Below, piece after piece: positions 6,267-20,841 of a DNA stretch of 25,226 nt (its first letter is position 1; each line of letters opens with the position of its first letter). Source of the DNA: Aestuariicoccus sp032586235. GTDB lineage: Bacteria; Pseudomonadota; Alphaproteobacteria; Rhodobacterales; Rhodobacteraceae. The position numbers were made by a program, and so were the translations under genes. The notes beneath the pieces were generated by a model. That model had not been told where the DNA came from. It worked only from the letters and a program-made list of their open reading frames with translations, and searched no databases. Where the stretch lies: positions 1-25,226 of the forward strand of contig NZ_JAWHTD010000050.1 of NCBI RefSeq assembly GCF_032586235.1, given 5' to 3'.

Positions 6267-6965
6267 ATGGCAAAGCTCGGAAAACGCAAAGCCGCCGCCC
6301 GCGAAGCCTTCGCCGGCAAGGAAAACCTGACGGTCGAAGAAGCGGTCGGCATGATCAAGGCGAATGCCTCGGCCAAGTTCGACGAAACCGTCGAGATCGC
6401 GATGAACCTCGGGGTCAACCCGCGCCACGCCGACCAGATGGTGCGCGGCGTTGTCGGTCTGCCCAACGGCACCGGAAAAACCGTGCGCGTCGCAGTCTTT
6501 GCCCGTGGTCCCAAGGCCGAAGAGGCCAAAGAGGCGGGTGCCGACGTGGTCGGCGCAGAGGATCTGATGGAAACCGTTCAGGGCGGGACGATCGAATTCG
6601 ACCGCTGCATCGCCACACCCGACATGATGCCGATCGTCGGCCGTCTGGGCAAGGTGCTGGGCCCGCGCAACCTGATGCCGAACCCCAAGGTCGGCACCGT
6701 CACCATGGATGTGGCGCAGGCTGTTAAGGATGCCAAGGGCGGTCAGGTCCAGTTCAAGGTCGAAAAGGCCGGTGTCATCCACGCCGGTGTCGGCAAGGTG
6801 TCGTTCGACGAAAAGCAGCTGGCCGAGAACATCCGCGCCTTCGTCAGCGCCGTGGGCAAGGCCAAGCCGACTGGCGCCAAGGGCACCTACATGAAGAAGA
6901 TCTCGCTCAGCTCGACCATGGGCCCGGGCGTGTCGGTCGACGTGTCGGACGCCAACGTCGAGTAA
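6267..6965 (+). CDS. rplA: 50S ribosomal protein L1
   Basis: L1 forms the mobile stalk at the ribosomal E site and is the translational repressor of its own operon. The 232-residue length is standard. Typical segments are KFDETVEIAMNLGVNPRHADQ, VVGLPNGTGKTVRVAVF, the central GRLGKVLGPRNLMPNPKVGTVT (about 129-150), and GPGVSVDV near the C-terminus. The start overlaps the end of rplK closely (TAAGATG). A strong terminator follows, so rplKA is a two-gene unit. Its upstream leader carries an 8-base match to the L1 site of 23S rRNA. Confidence 0.98.
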   Translation: MAKLGKRKAAAREAFAGKENLTVEEAVGMIKANASAKFDETVEIAMNLGVNPRHADQMVRGVVGLPNGTGKTVRVAVFARGPKAEEAKEAGADVVGAEDLMETVQGGTIEFDRCIATPDMMPIVGRLGKVLGPRNLMPNPKVGTVTMDVAQAVKDAKGGQVQFKVEKAGVIHAGVGKVSFDEKQLAENIRAFVSAVGKAKPTGAKGTYMKKISLSSTMGPGVSVDVSDANVE

Positions 6966-6990
6966 GACAAACACAGAAAACGTGATCGAA

Positions 6991-7020
6991 GGCGGGTCCA
7001 TCGGGCCCGCCTTTTTCGTT
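6991..7020 (+). terminator. Intrinsic terminator of rplKA
   Basis: GGCGGG (6991-6996) and CCCGCC (7006-7011) form the stem, with further GC pairing inside, followed by TTTTTCGTT. It lies 26 bases after the rplA stop codon and separates rplKA from the sensor gene pair downstream. Confidence 0.88.
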
Positions 7021-7096
7021 TTCCGAAAGCCTCTGTTAGGAGTTTGCATTTACGACGATTGGTCAACTGCTCCTTTACTTATCCAAGGGTGTTCCG

Positions 7097-7597
7097 ATGA
7101 TCCGACGTCTTTCCATGCTCTGCGCCTGCCTGATGCTGTGGGGGGCCGCTTCGTTATCCGCTCTTGAGGCGCCGGAGGGGTCGGCTGTGCTGACGGTCGG
7201 CGGCGAGATTTCCACAACCAACGTTGACGGCGTGGCCGTGTTCGACCGCGACATGCTCGCGGCGCTCGACTGGCGGGAGATCGAAACCTACACCTCGTTT
7301 ACCGACGGACCCCAGCGCTTTGCCGGCCCGACCCTGCGGTCGCTTCTGGATGCGGTCGGGGCGAAAGGCGATACACTGATCGCCACGGCGATCAACGATT
7401 ACGCCATAGAAATTCCGGTCGAACACGCCGCGCTCTACAATGTCCTGCTGGCCATGGAACACAACGGCGACCGCATGCGCATCCGCGACAAGGGGCCGAT
7501 CTGGGTGGTCTATCCCCTGACCGAGGAGGAGGCGGAAGACAAACCGTTCGACGGCGAAATGATCTGGCAATTGGTCCGGATCGACGTCGCGCCCTGA
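7097..7597 (+). CDS. Periplasmic molybdopterin-oxidoreductase-fold protein lacking cysteines in the mature part
   Basis: The 166-residue product has a signal peptide (to about residue 22, LSA/LEAPEG). It resembles the short proteins annotated as molybdopterin-dependent oxidoreductase: the segments FAGPTLRSLLDAVGAKGD, IATAINDYAIEIPVE and GPIWVVYPL correspond to the conserved sulfite-oxidase-fold core. The only cysteines, C9 and C11, lie in the signal peptide. The mature protein therefore lacks the thiolate that ligates molybdenum in true sulfite-oxidase enzymes. It is probably a non-catalytic binding or sensor protein; this is inference. The stop codon is 9 bases from the ATG of the hybrid histidine kinase, pointing to one operon and a shared job. 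The ribosome binding site is weak. Confidence 0.82.
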   Translation: MIRRLSMLCACLMLWGAASLSALEAPEGSAVLTVGGEISTTNVDGVAVFDRDMLAALDWREIETYTSFTDGPQRFAGPTLRSLLDAVGAKGDTLIATAINDYAIEIPVEHAALYNVLLAMEHNGDRMRIRDKGPIWVVYPLTEEEAEDKPFDGEMIWQLVRIDVAP

Positions 7598-7606
7598 TCA
7601 TTGGCC

Positions 7607-9388
7607 ATGTGGCGAGCATTAAGGGAAAACGCGCGCACCGTGCGTGCCTGCCTGGCGGTCTGTTTCGCCGCCGCGCTCGCGCTAGTCCTGACCTGGGAGC
7701 AGCGAACGGTCGCGGCCGCCAAGGAGCGGGCGGTTTTCACGGTCACCGCAACGTCGTGGAAGGTCAGCGAGCTGATCTTCGAAACCCAGCGGGCCTCGGC
7801 GAGCTTAATCGAATTCGCTGCAGGCGAAATCGACCAGGATACGTTGGCCCTCCGCTTCGATATTCTCTGGAGCCGCGTGGGCGTGGTCGAAAGCACCCAG
7901 GTGGCTGAATTGTCCGAACTGGAAGGGCTGATGGCACGCTATTCCCGCTTTCTCAGAGAGGAAGAGGCGGCCTTTATCGGCGATGTGCCGCTGACTCCCG
8001 AAAAGATCGCCGCGCTGCGTGACGAGTTGGAAGCGTTGGTCACCCTGACCCGCCGCGTCTGGGTGCACGCCTACGCGGGGCGCGGGATGAACAACCGCAG
8101 CATCGACGCGTGGATCGGCGATGCGCGCGCGGTCGATGTATATCAAAAATTGTCGGCGTTGTTGATCGGCGCCCTGATGATCTACGTTCTGGCGGAAATC
8201 CACTTTGCAGGCCGCAGCAGCCGGCGGGAACGCCGCCTGCGCGAGGAAGCGGCGCAGGCGAATGCGACCAAGACCCGGTTTCTGGCCAATGTCAGTCATG
8301 AAATCCGGACACCGCTGAACGGCATTCTGGGGATGACGTCGGAACTGGCGAACAGCGATCTGGATGCCGACCAGGCCGCCTGTCTAAGGGTGATCGAACA
8401 ATCCGGCGGCGTACTGCTGAGCACGATCAATGACGTTCTCGATCTCGCCAAGATCGAGGCCGGCCAGTTCGAGATCGCCAACGGGCCTTTCGATCTGCGT
8501 GCGCTGCTCGAGGCCACTTGCGCGCTCTACGGCCCGAGCGCGCGGGAAAAGGCCATCGGTCTGCATGTCAGCATCGCGCCGGATGTTCCCGCGCATCTTC
8601 TGGGCGATGGCCGCAGGCTGCGGCAAGTTTTGCACAACCTGATCGCCAATGCCGTCAAGTTCACCGAGTCCGGCGAAGTCCGGCTGGAAGCTCGGCGCCA
8701 CCCCGAGACCGGCCGGCTGATCATAACGGTTACGGATACCGGACCAGGCATCCCCGAAGAGGCGCAGGAGCGTGTTTTTCAGCCTTTTTCGCAGGCGGAC
8801 GCCAGCATCACGCGCAAGCACGGCGGGACCGGTCTCGGGCTCGCAATATCGCGGCAATTGTGCGAATCGATGGGAGGTTCGTTGACTTTGCAGGGCCGTC
8901 CGGGGGGCGGGGCGACCTTTATCTGCGATCTTCCGTGCCTGGCCGCCGTGCGGACAAGCGACCCGCAAGCCGCGGCGCGCAAGGCGAATAACGTCCCGGA
9001 TTTCGCGGAGCTGCAGGTCCTGGTTGTCGATGACAACGCGACCAACCGGCTCATCCTGAAACGGTTTCTGGGTCCGACCCGGGCCGTGGTCACGCTGGCG
9101 ACCTCCGGCGCCGAGGCAGTCCGGATCGCCCGCGAAACCGCACAGGATGTGATCCTGATGGATATCCAGATGCCGGCCATGTCAGGCACCGAGGCCACGG
9201 CGCTGATCCGGGCCGAGGAAGCGCGGAGCGGCCGAGGGCGCAGTCGGATCATCGCCGTGACCGCGAATGGCATGACCCACCAGGTGGCGGAATACCTCGC
9301 CGCGGGGATGGATGACGTTCTTGTCAAGCCGGTGTCGAAAAAGGCGCTCTTCAACCTTCTGGGCACAGTGAATGCAGAGGCGGCCTGA
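7607..9388 (+). CDS. Membrane-bound hybrid sensor histidine kinase
   Basis: The 593-residue product has a first transmembrane helix at about 11-30, a helical periplasmic domain of about 150 residues, and a second transmembrane helix at about 182-200. A HisKA domain follows, with H231 in NVSHEIRTPLNGILGM. The HATPase domain has LHNLIANAVKF (N-box), DTGPGIP, FQPFSQ and GGTGLGLAI. A C-terminal receiver domain has DD at 475-476, phospho-acceptor D519 in ILMDIQMPAMSG, and K574 in VLVKPV. No Hpt domain is present, so phosphate would pass to an unlinked Hpt or regulator; none is encoded nearby. The ATG at 7607 was chosen; TTG at 7601 is an alternative 3 bases after the upstream stop. Pairing with the periplasmic molybdopterin-fold gene suggests that protein is its sensory partner. 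Confidence 0.93.
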   Translation: MWRALRENARTVRACLAVCFAAALALVLTWEQRTVAAAKERAVFTVTATSWKVSELIFETQRASASLIEFAAGEIDQDTLALRFDILWSRVGVVESTQVAELSELEGLMARYSRFLREEEAAFIGDVPLTPEKIAALRDELEALVTLTRRVWVHAYAGRGMNNRSIDAWIGDARAVDVYQKLSALLIGALMIYVLAEIHFAGRSSRRERRLREEAAQANATKTRFLANVSHEIRTPLNGILGMTSELANSDLDADQAACLRVIEQSGGVLLSTINDVLDLAKIEAGQFEIANGPFDLRALLEATCALYGPSAREKAIGLHVSIAPDVPAHLLGDGRRLRQVLHNLIANAVKFTESGEVRLEARRHPETGRLIITVTDTGPGIPEEAQERVFQPFSQADASITRKHGGTGLGLAISRQLCESMGGSLTLQGRPGGGATFICDLPCLAAVRTSDPQAAARKANNVPDFAELQVLVVDDNATNRLILKRFLGPTRAVVTLATSGAEAVRIARETAQDVILMDIQMPAMSGTEATALIRAEEARSGRGRSRIIAVTANGMTHQVAEYLAAGMDDVLVKPVSKKALFNLLGTVNAEAA

Positions 9389-9465
9389 CTCCGTTTCAGC
9401 GGTGTTCGCGCCTGCGCGTCCGCGGGGGTTGGAATTCCGGACAAAACCGTCTAGGAGCAGTTCCG

Positions 9466-9500
9466 AGGGCACCTTCGTGATTCGCAGGCGCCCTTATTTC
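9466..9500 (+). terminator. Probable terminator of the sensor pair
   Basis: AGGGC plus CCT (9466-9474, one mismatch) pairs with AGG plus GCCCT (9486-9494) around an 11-base loop, followed by TATTTC. The stem is imperfect but well placed, 77 bases after the kinase stop and ahead of the candidate rplJ promoter. Confidence 0.6.
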
Positions 9501-9515
9501 GTCCGAGACGGTGGG

Positions 9516-9544
9516 TTGGCGTAGCATCTGGCGCGTCGATAATT
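9516..9544 (+). promoter_or_regulatory. Candidate promoter of rplJL-rpoBC
   Basis: TTGGCG (9516-9521), a 17-base spacer and ATAATT (9539-9544) form a plausible sigma-70 promoter (TAATTC at 9540 with an 18-base spacer is equivalent). It lies just after the probable terminator and would give a leader of about 140 bases ahead of rplJ. Confidence 0.5.
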
Positions 9545-9550
9545 CCTGCC

Positions 9551-9689
9551 CGAGACGGGAAGAGACATTCGTTCCGGCACATGTGTTCCGGACCCGCGAT
9601 TGTGACGACCCGATCGGACCTTTGGCCGCGCCATCCGGCGCGGCGTCTACGAGCCGGAGGGTCCTCCCTCCAACAATTGGAGTGAAACT
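9551..9689 (+). promoter_or_regulatory. L10-type leader with alternative hairpins over the rplJ ribosome binding site
   Basis: In many bacteria the L10(L12)4 complex binds the rplJ leader and represses translation, and this 139-base leader is in the right place. It contains a perfect 7-bp hairpin (CCGCGCC 9626-9632, GGCGCGG 9637-9643). At its end two perfect 6-bp stems cannot coexist: GGAGGG (9656-9661) with CCCTCC (9666-9671), or CTCCAA (9668-9673) with TTGGAG (9677-9682). The second stem buries the rplJ Shine-Dalgarno GGAG; the first frees it. The protein-binding part of the L10 leader could not be identified by eye. Confidence 0.65.
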
Positions 9690-10202
9690 GTGGATAGAGC
9701 CCAGAAAGAGAAAGTGGTCGAAGAACTCGGCCAGATCTTCGAAAGCTCTGGCGTTGTGGTGGTTAGCCGCTACGAAGGCCTCACGGTTGCCGAGATGCAG
9801 GACCTTAGGGGGCGCGCCCGCGCCGCCGAAGCGTCCGTCCGCGTCGCCAAGAACAGGCTCGCAAAGATCGCCCTCGAGGGCAAGGAATGCGCAAGCATCG
9901 CCCAGTTCCTCGAAGGTATGACCGTACTCACTTATTCCGAAGACCCCGTGGCAGCCGCCAAGGTGGTCGAGGATTTCGCCAAGGATAACAAGAAGCTTGA
10001 GATTCTTGGCGGCGCAATGGGTGAGACGGCCCTGGACCGGGCCGGTGTCGAAGCCGTGTCGAAAATGCCGTCGCGCGAGGAGCTTATCGCTTCGATCGTC
10101 GGCTGTATCGGCGCACCCGCTTCGAACATCGCCGGTGCGATCGGCGCCCCTGCATCGAACATCGCCTCCATTCTCTCGACCATCGAAGAGAACGCGGCGT
10201 AA
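9690..10202 (+). CDS. rplJ: 50S ribosomal protein L10
   Basis: L10 anchors L7/L12 dimers to the 50S subunit and, with them, represses its own operon. The 170-residue product starts with GTG (MDRAQKEKVV), 7 bases after TTGGAG; no better start is available. The N-terminal RNA-binding domain (about 1-130) contains VVVVSRYEGLTVAEMQDLR and RVAKNRLAKIAL. The C-terminal helix carries a tandem repeat, GAPASNIAGAI then GAPASNIASI (about 147-167), each unit being a likely docking site for an L12 dimer, as is typical of alphaproteobacterial L10. rplL follows after 72 bases. Confidence 0.97.
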   Translation: MDRAQKEKVVEELGQIFESSGVVVVSRYEGLTVAEMQDLRGRARAAEASVRVAKNRLAKIALEGKECASIAQFLEGMTVLTYSEDPVAAAKVVEDFAKDNKKLEILGGAMGETALDRAGVEAVSKMPSREELIASIVGCIGAPASNIAGAIGAPASNIASILSTIEENAA

Positions 10203-10274
10203 GGCAAACCATGGGAACTTCGTGAGGGTTGAAAACCGCACGTTGGAACACATCTAAATACGGAAATGAGTCAA

Positions 10275-10655
10275 ATGGCTGATCTGAAAGCACTTGCAGA
10301 GCAAATCGTGGGCCTCACGCTGCTCGAAGCACAAGAACTGAAAACCATCCTGAAGGACGAATACGGCATCGAGCCCGCCGCTGGCGGCGCTGTCATGATG
10401 GCGGGTCCGGCGGGCGACGCTGGCGCGGCTGCTGCAGAAGAGCAGACCGAATTCGACGTCATCCTGCTGGAAGCCGGCGCGTCCAAGATCAACGTGATCA
10501 AGGAAGTCCGCGGCCTCACCGGCCTGGGCCTGAAGGAAGCCAAGGACCTCGTCGAGGCCGGCGGCAAGGCCGTGAAAGAGCAGGTTTCGAAAGAAGAAGC
10601 CGAAGAGATCAAAGGCAAGCTGGAAGCAGCCGGCGCCAAGGTCGAGCTCAAGTAA
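10275..10655 (+). CDS. rplL: 50S ribosomal protein L7/L12
   Basis: L7/L12 is the flexible stalk protein that recruits and activates EF-G, EF-Tu, IF2 and release factors. The 126-residue product has the N-terminal dimerisation and L10-binding helix pair (MADLKALAEQIVGLTLLEAQELKTIL), an Ala/Gly hinge (about 36-57) and the C-terminal factor-binding domain (EFDVILLEAG, KINVIKEVRGLTGLGLKEAKDLVE). The ATG at 10275 gives the family's normal start; an ATG at 10266 would leave no room for a ribosome binding site. Three strong hairpins lie within 121 bases of its stop, which may lower transcription of rpoB relative to rplL. Confidence 0.98.
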   Translation: MADLKALAEQIVGLTLLEAQELKTILKDEYGIEPAAGGAVMMAGPAGDAGAAAAEEQTEFDVILLEAGASKINVIKEVRGLTGLGLKEAKDLVEAGGKAVKEQVSKEEAEEIKGKLEAAGAKVELK

Positions 10656-10672
10656 TACCGGTTTGGGCGGCG

Positions 10673-10720
10673 CCGTTTTCTTGCAAAGAAAACGGTCCGG
10701 AATTTTTGAAAAATTCCGGA
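10673..10720. repeat. Two adjacent perfect inverted repeats
   Basis: CCGTTTTCTT (10673-10682), GCA, AAGAAAACGG (10686-10695) is a perfect 10-bp hairpin. It is followed without a gap by TCCGGAATTTTT (10696-10707), G, AAAAATTCCGGA (10709-10720), a perfect 12-base inverted repeat. Their AT-rich cores and perfect symmetry differ from the surrounding GC-rich sequence. They could be dispersed palindromes, a partial attenuator, or an RNase III site. Confidence 0.8.
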
Positions 10721-10745
10721 AACTGCCCTGATCGGCGCATTTTTA

Positions 10746-10776
10746 GGCTGGGTCCGGGAATTTCCCGGGCCCAGCC
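10746..10776 (+). promoter_or_regulatory. 14-bp hairpin in the rplL-rpoB gap, possible attenuator or processing site
   Basis: GGCTGGG (10746-10752) pairs with CCCAGCC (10770-10776). The stem continues through one T-G pair, then CCGGG with CCCGG and a final A-T, leaving a 3-base loop. No T-run follows, so it is not a classical terminator. A double-strand-specific RNase or a pause site is more likely. Confidence 0.6.
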
Positions 10777-10957
10777 GAGCCTGTCTCAGAGAGGCCCTTG
10801 CAGCGGGGGCTTTTCTAAGGCGAGGTTCCAGGATCGGGAGGCTTTCGGTGGGACGGAAGCCATGAATGGATCGGAACATTGCCGTCTCGTATGGGTGTGC
10901 CGCTGTGGCCCCGGCAGCACGCGCACCCGGTGAGAAATTGGAAAGGTGACATCTGTC

Positions 10958-15094
<4,137 letters not shown>

Positions 15095-15105
15095 CGCAAG
15101 CCAGC

Positions 15106-15164
15106 GGTGCGCAACAAGTGCGCACCCTACACGTCGCCCGTAGGGTGCGCCTTTACGGCGCACC
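15106..15164. repeat. REP-like palindrome pair (BIME-type) between rpoB and rpoC
   Basis: Two perfect 8-bp hairpins face each other: GGTGCGCA/TGCGCACC (15106-15126, loop ACAAG) with foot CTAC, and foot GTAG with GGTGCGCC/GGCGCACC (15140-15164, loop TTTAC). The inner arms and feet can instead form an 11-bp central stem (15120-15130 with 15140-15150). A hairpin with a 5' GTAG foot is the known REP layout recognised by REP-associated transposases, and an inverted pair is a BIME. The element ends 33 bases before the rpoC start. A second copy lies between fusA and tuf. Confidence 0.8.
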
Positions 15165-15197
15165 GTCCCCCTTCCGCCCGTATATCGAGGTAACGAC

Positions 15198-19448
<4,251 letters not shown>

Positions 19449-19477
19449 GCGACCTTTTCCTGCCGAAAACCTAAAGG

Positions 19478-19503
19478 CCCCCGCGCTTTGGCGCGGGGGT
19501 TTT
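19478..19503 (+). terminator. Strong intrinsic terminator after rpoC
   Basis: CCCCCGCGC (19478-19486), loop TTTG, GCGCGGGGG (19491-19499) is a perfect 9-bp GC stem followed by TTTT. It is the clear end of the rplJL-rpoBC transcription unit. Confidence 0.93.
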
Positions 19504-19599
19504 CCGTTGTCGGGTGTTCTGCCGATTGATGCGCGTCAACCCGGCCTCACCGCCGCCCGCTAGAATCGCGGACACGGATGGACGCGAAAGGATCGGCAG

Positions 19600-19875
19600 A
19601 TGAAAAGGACTGTGTTGAGCATGGCCTGCGCGGCGGTGCTGTTCATTCCGGCCTGCGAGGACATGACCCGCGAAGAGCGCATGGTCGTCGGCGGGCTGAC
19701 CGGCGCGGCGGTTGGGATCATCACCGCCAGGGCGCTCGAGGCGGACGACGACTGGAAGATCGTCGCGGCGCTGGCCGGGGCGGCGGTAGGCGTGCTCGTG
19801 GCGCAAAACAGGCGGACCGGCGATTGCGCCTACTCGCGGGGCGATGGCACATACCGGATCGCGCGCTGCCCGTGA
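19600..19875 (+). CDS. Small glycine-zipper lipoprotein
   Basis: The 91-residue product starts with a lipoprotein-type signal (MKRTVLSMACAAVLFIPAC), with C19 as the probable lipidated residue. The -2 proline is unusual, so lipidation is not certain. Two glycine-zipper helices follow: VVGGLTGAAVGIITARAL (about 29-46) and IVAALAGAAVGVLVAQ (about 54-69). A short tail has two cysteines (C76, C90). Such proteins sit in or on the outer membrane or its periplasmic face, but no function can be given. The ATG at 19600 is 8 bases after AAAGGA. A TAGAAT at 19561-19566 could be its -10, without a clear -35. The gene lies between the rpoC terminator and a DMT transporter gene 69 bases downstream. Confidence 0.82.
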   Translation: MKRTVLSMACAAVLFIPACEDMTREERMVVGGLTGAAVGIITARALEADDDWKIVAALAGAAVGVLVAQNRRTGDCAYSRGDGTYRIARCP

Positions 19876-19944
19876 TGTGACGGCAGCGCCGGGCGCGTCG
19901 CTTTTGGCGTGGCGCAGGGGGCGGCGGAGTGCTAACCGCGCCGC

Positions 19945-20841
19945 ATGACCCTGACCGACAACACCCGCGGCGCGCTTTTGATGATGGCCACGATGGCGGC
20001 GTTCTCGCTGGGCGACGCCTGCGTCAAGGCCACCGGCGGGGCGATGCCGCTGTCGCAGCTTCTGGTCGTGCGCGGGGTCTTCGCTACCACGTTCATCGCG
20101 CTGATGGCCTGGCGGCTGGGCGCGCTGCGGCTGAACCTGCCGCGCCGCGACTGGGCGCTGATCGCCCTGCGCAGCGGGGCCGAGGTGGGCGCGGCCTATT
20201 TCTTTCTCACCGCGCTCTTTCACATGCCGATCGCCAATGTCACGGCGCTGTTGCAGATGTTGCCGCTGACCGTGACGCTGGGCGGCGCGCTGTTTTTCGG
20301 CGAGCCGGTGGGCTGGCGGCGCTGGCTGGCCATCGCCGCCGGTTTCCTGGGCATGCTGCTGATCGTGCGGCCGGGGACCGAGGGGTTCACGCTCTATTCG
20401 GTATACGCCCTGATCGCGGTCGTTTGCGTCACGGTCCGCGACCTGACCACGCGGCGGATGTCGGCGGCGGTGCCGTCGCTGACGGTGACATTCGCGGCGT
20501 CGCTCGCGGTGCTGGTCTTTGCCGCCGTGTGGTCCTTTGGCCAGGATTGGGTGCCGGTAACGCCGCGCCTGGGCTGGCTGTTGCTGGGCGCGTCGATCTT
20601 CATCATCGGAGGCTATACGTTCAGCGTGCTGGTGATGCGGGTGGGCGAGGTCGGCTTTGTCGCGCCGTTCCGCTATACCGGGCTGCTTTGGGCGCTGATG
20701 CTGGGGCTGGTGTTCTTTGGCGAGTGGCCCGCCGTTCCGACGCTGATCGGTGCGGCGATCATCGTGGCGACCGGTGTCTTCACGCTTTGGCGCGAGGCGC
20801 GGCTCAGGCGCCGCAAAGCCGTGCCAATCGCGCCACGCTGA
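19945..20841 (+). CDS. DMT superfamily (EamA) transporter
   Basis: Predicted inner-membrane exporter of 298 residues with ten hydrophobic segments in two EamA repeats (about 9-138 and 149-287), the usual DMT layout. Recognisable parts are GDACVKATGGAMPLSQLLVVRG after the first helix, LFHMPIANVTALLQMLPL and ALFFGEPVGWRRWLAI in repeat one, and VGFVAPFRYTGLLWALMLGLVFFGEWP in repeat two. The tail is basic (REARLRRRK). Many relatives export amino acids, metabolites or drugs; the substrate cannot be read from sequence. The ribosome binding site at ATG 19945 is poor, and the next in-frame ATGs are at 19981 and 19984, so the start is less certain than the identity. The last 38 bases overlap the convergent glycosyltransferase gene. 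Confidence 0.9.
   Translation: MTLTDNTRGALLMMATMAAFSLGDACVKATGGAMPLSQLLVVRGVFATTFIALMAWRLGALRLNLPRRDWALIALRSGAEVGAAYFFLTALFHMPIANVTALLQMLPLTVTLGGALFFGEPVGWRRWLAIAAGFLGMLLIVRPGTEGFTLYSVYALIAVVCVTVRDLTTRRMSAAVPSLTVTFAASLAVLVFAAVWSFGQDWVPVTPRLGWLLLGASIFIIGGYTFSVLVMRVGEVGFVAPFRYTGLLWALMLGLVFFGEWPAVPTLIGAAIIVATGVFTLWREARLRRRKAVPIAPR

Larger units (their letters stand above)
10656..10957 (+). other. rplL-rpoB intergenic region rich in perfect hairpins
   Basis: This 302-base gap has no credible gene. It contains two adjacent perfect hairpins (10673-10720), a 14-bp stem at 10746-10776, a short stem followed by TTTT at 10794-10814 (GCCC/GGGC), and GGCTTTC (10840-10846) pairing with GGAAGCC (10855-10861, one G-T pair). 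The rpoB ribosome binding site region GAAAGG ends at 10946. In E. coli the same gap holds a partial terminator and an RNase III cleavage site. Confidence 0.75.

Noticed and set aside
15106..15164. Short repeated arms considered as a CRISPR array
   Set aside because: The repeats are 7-8 bases, alternate in orientation and form hairpins with 5-base loops. There are no spacers of constant length and no cas genes.
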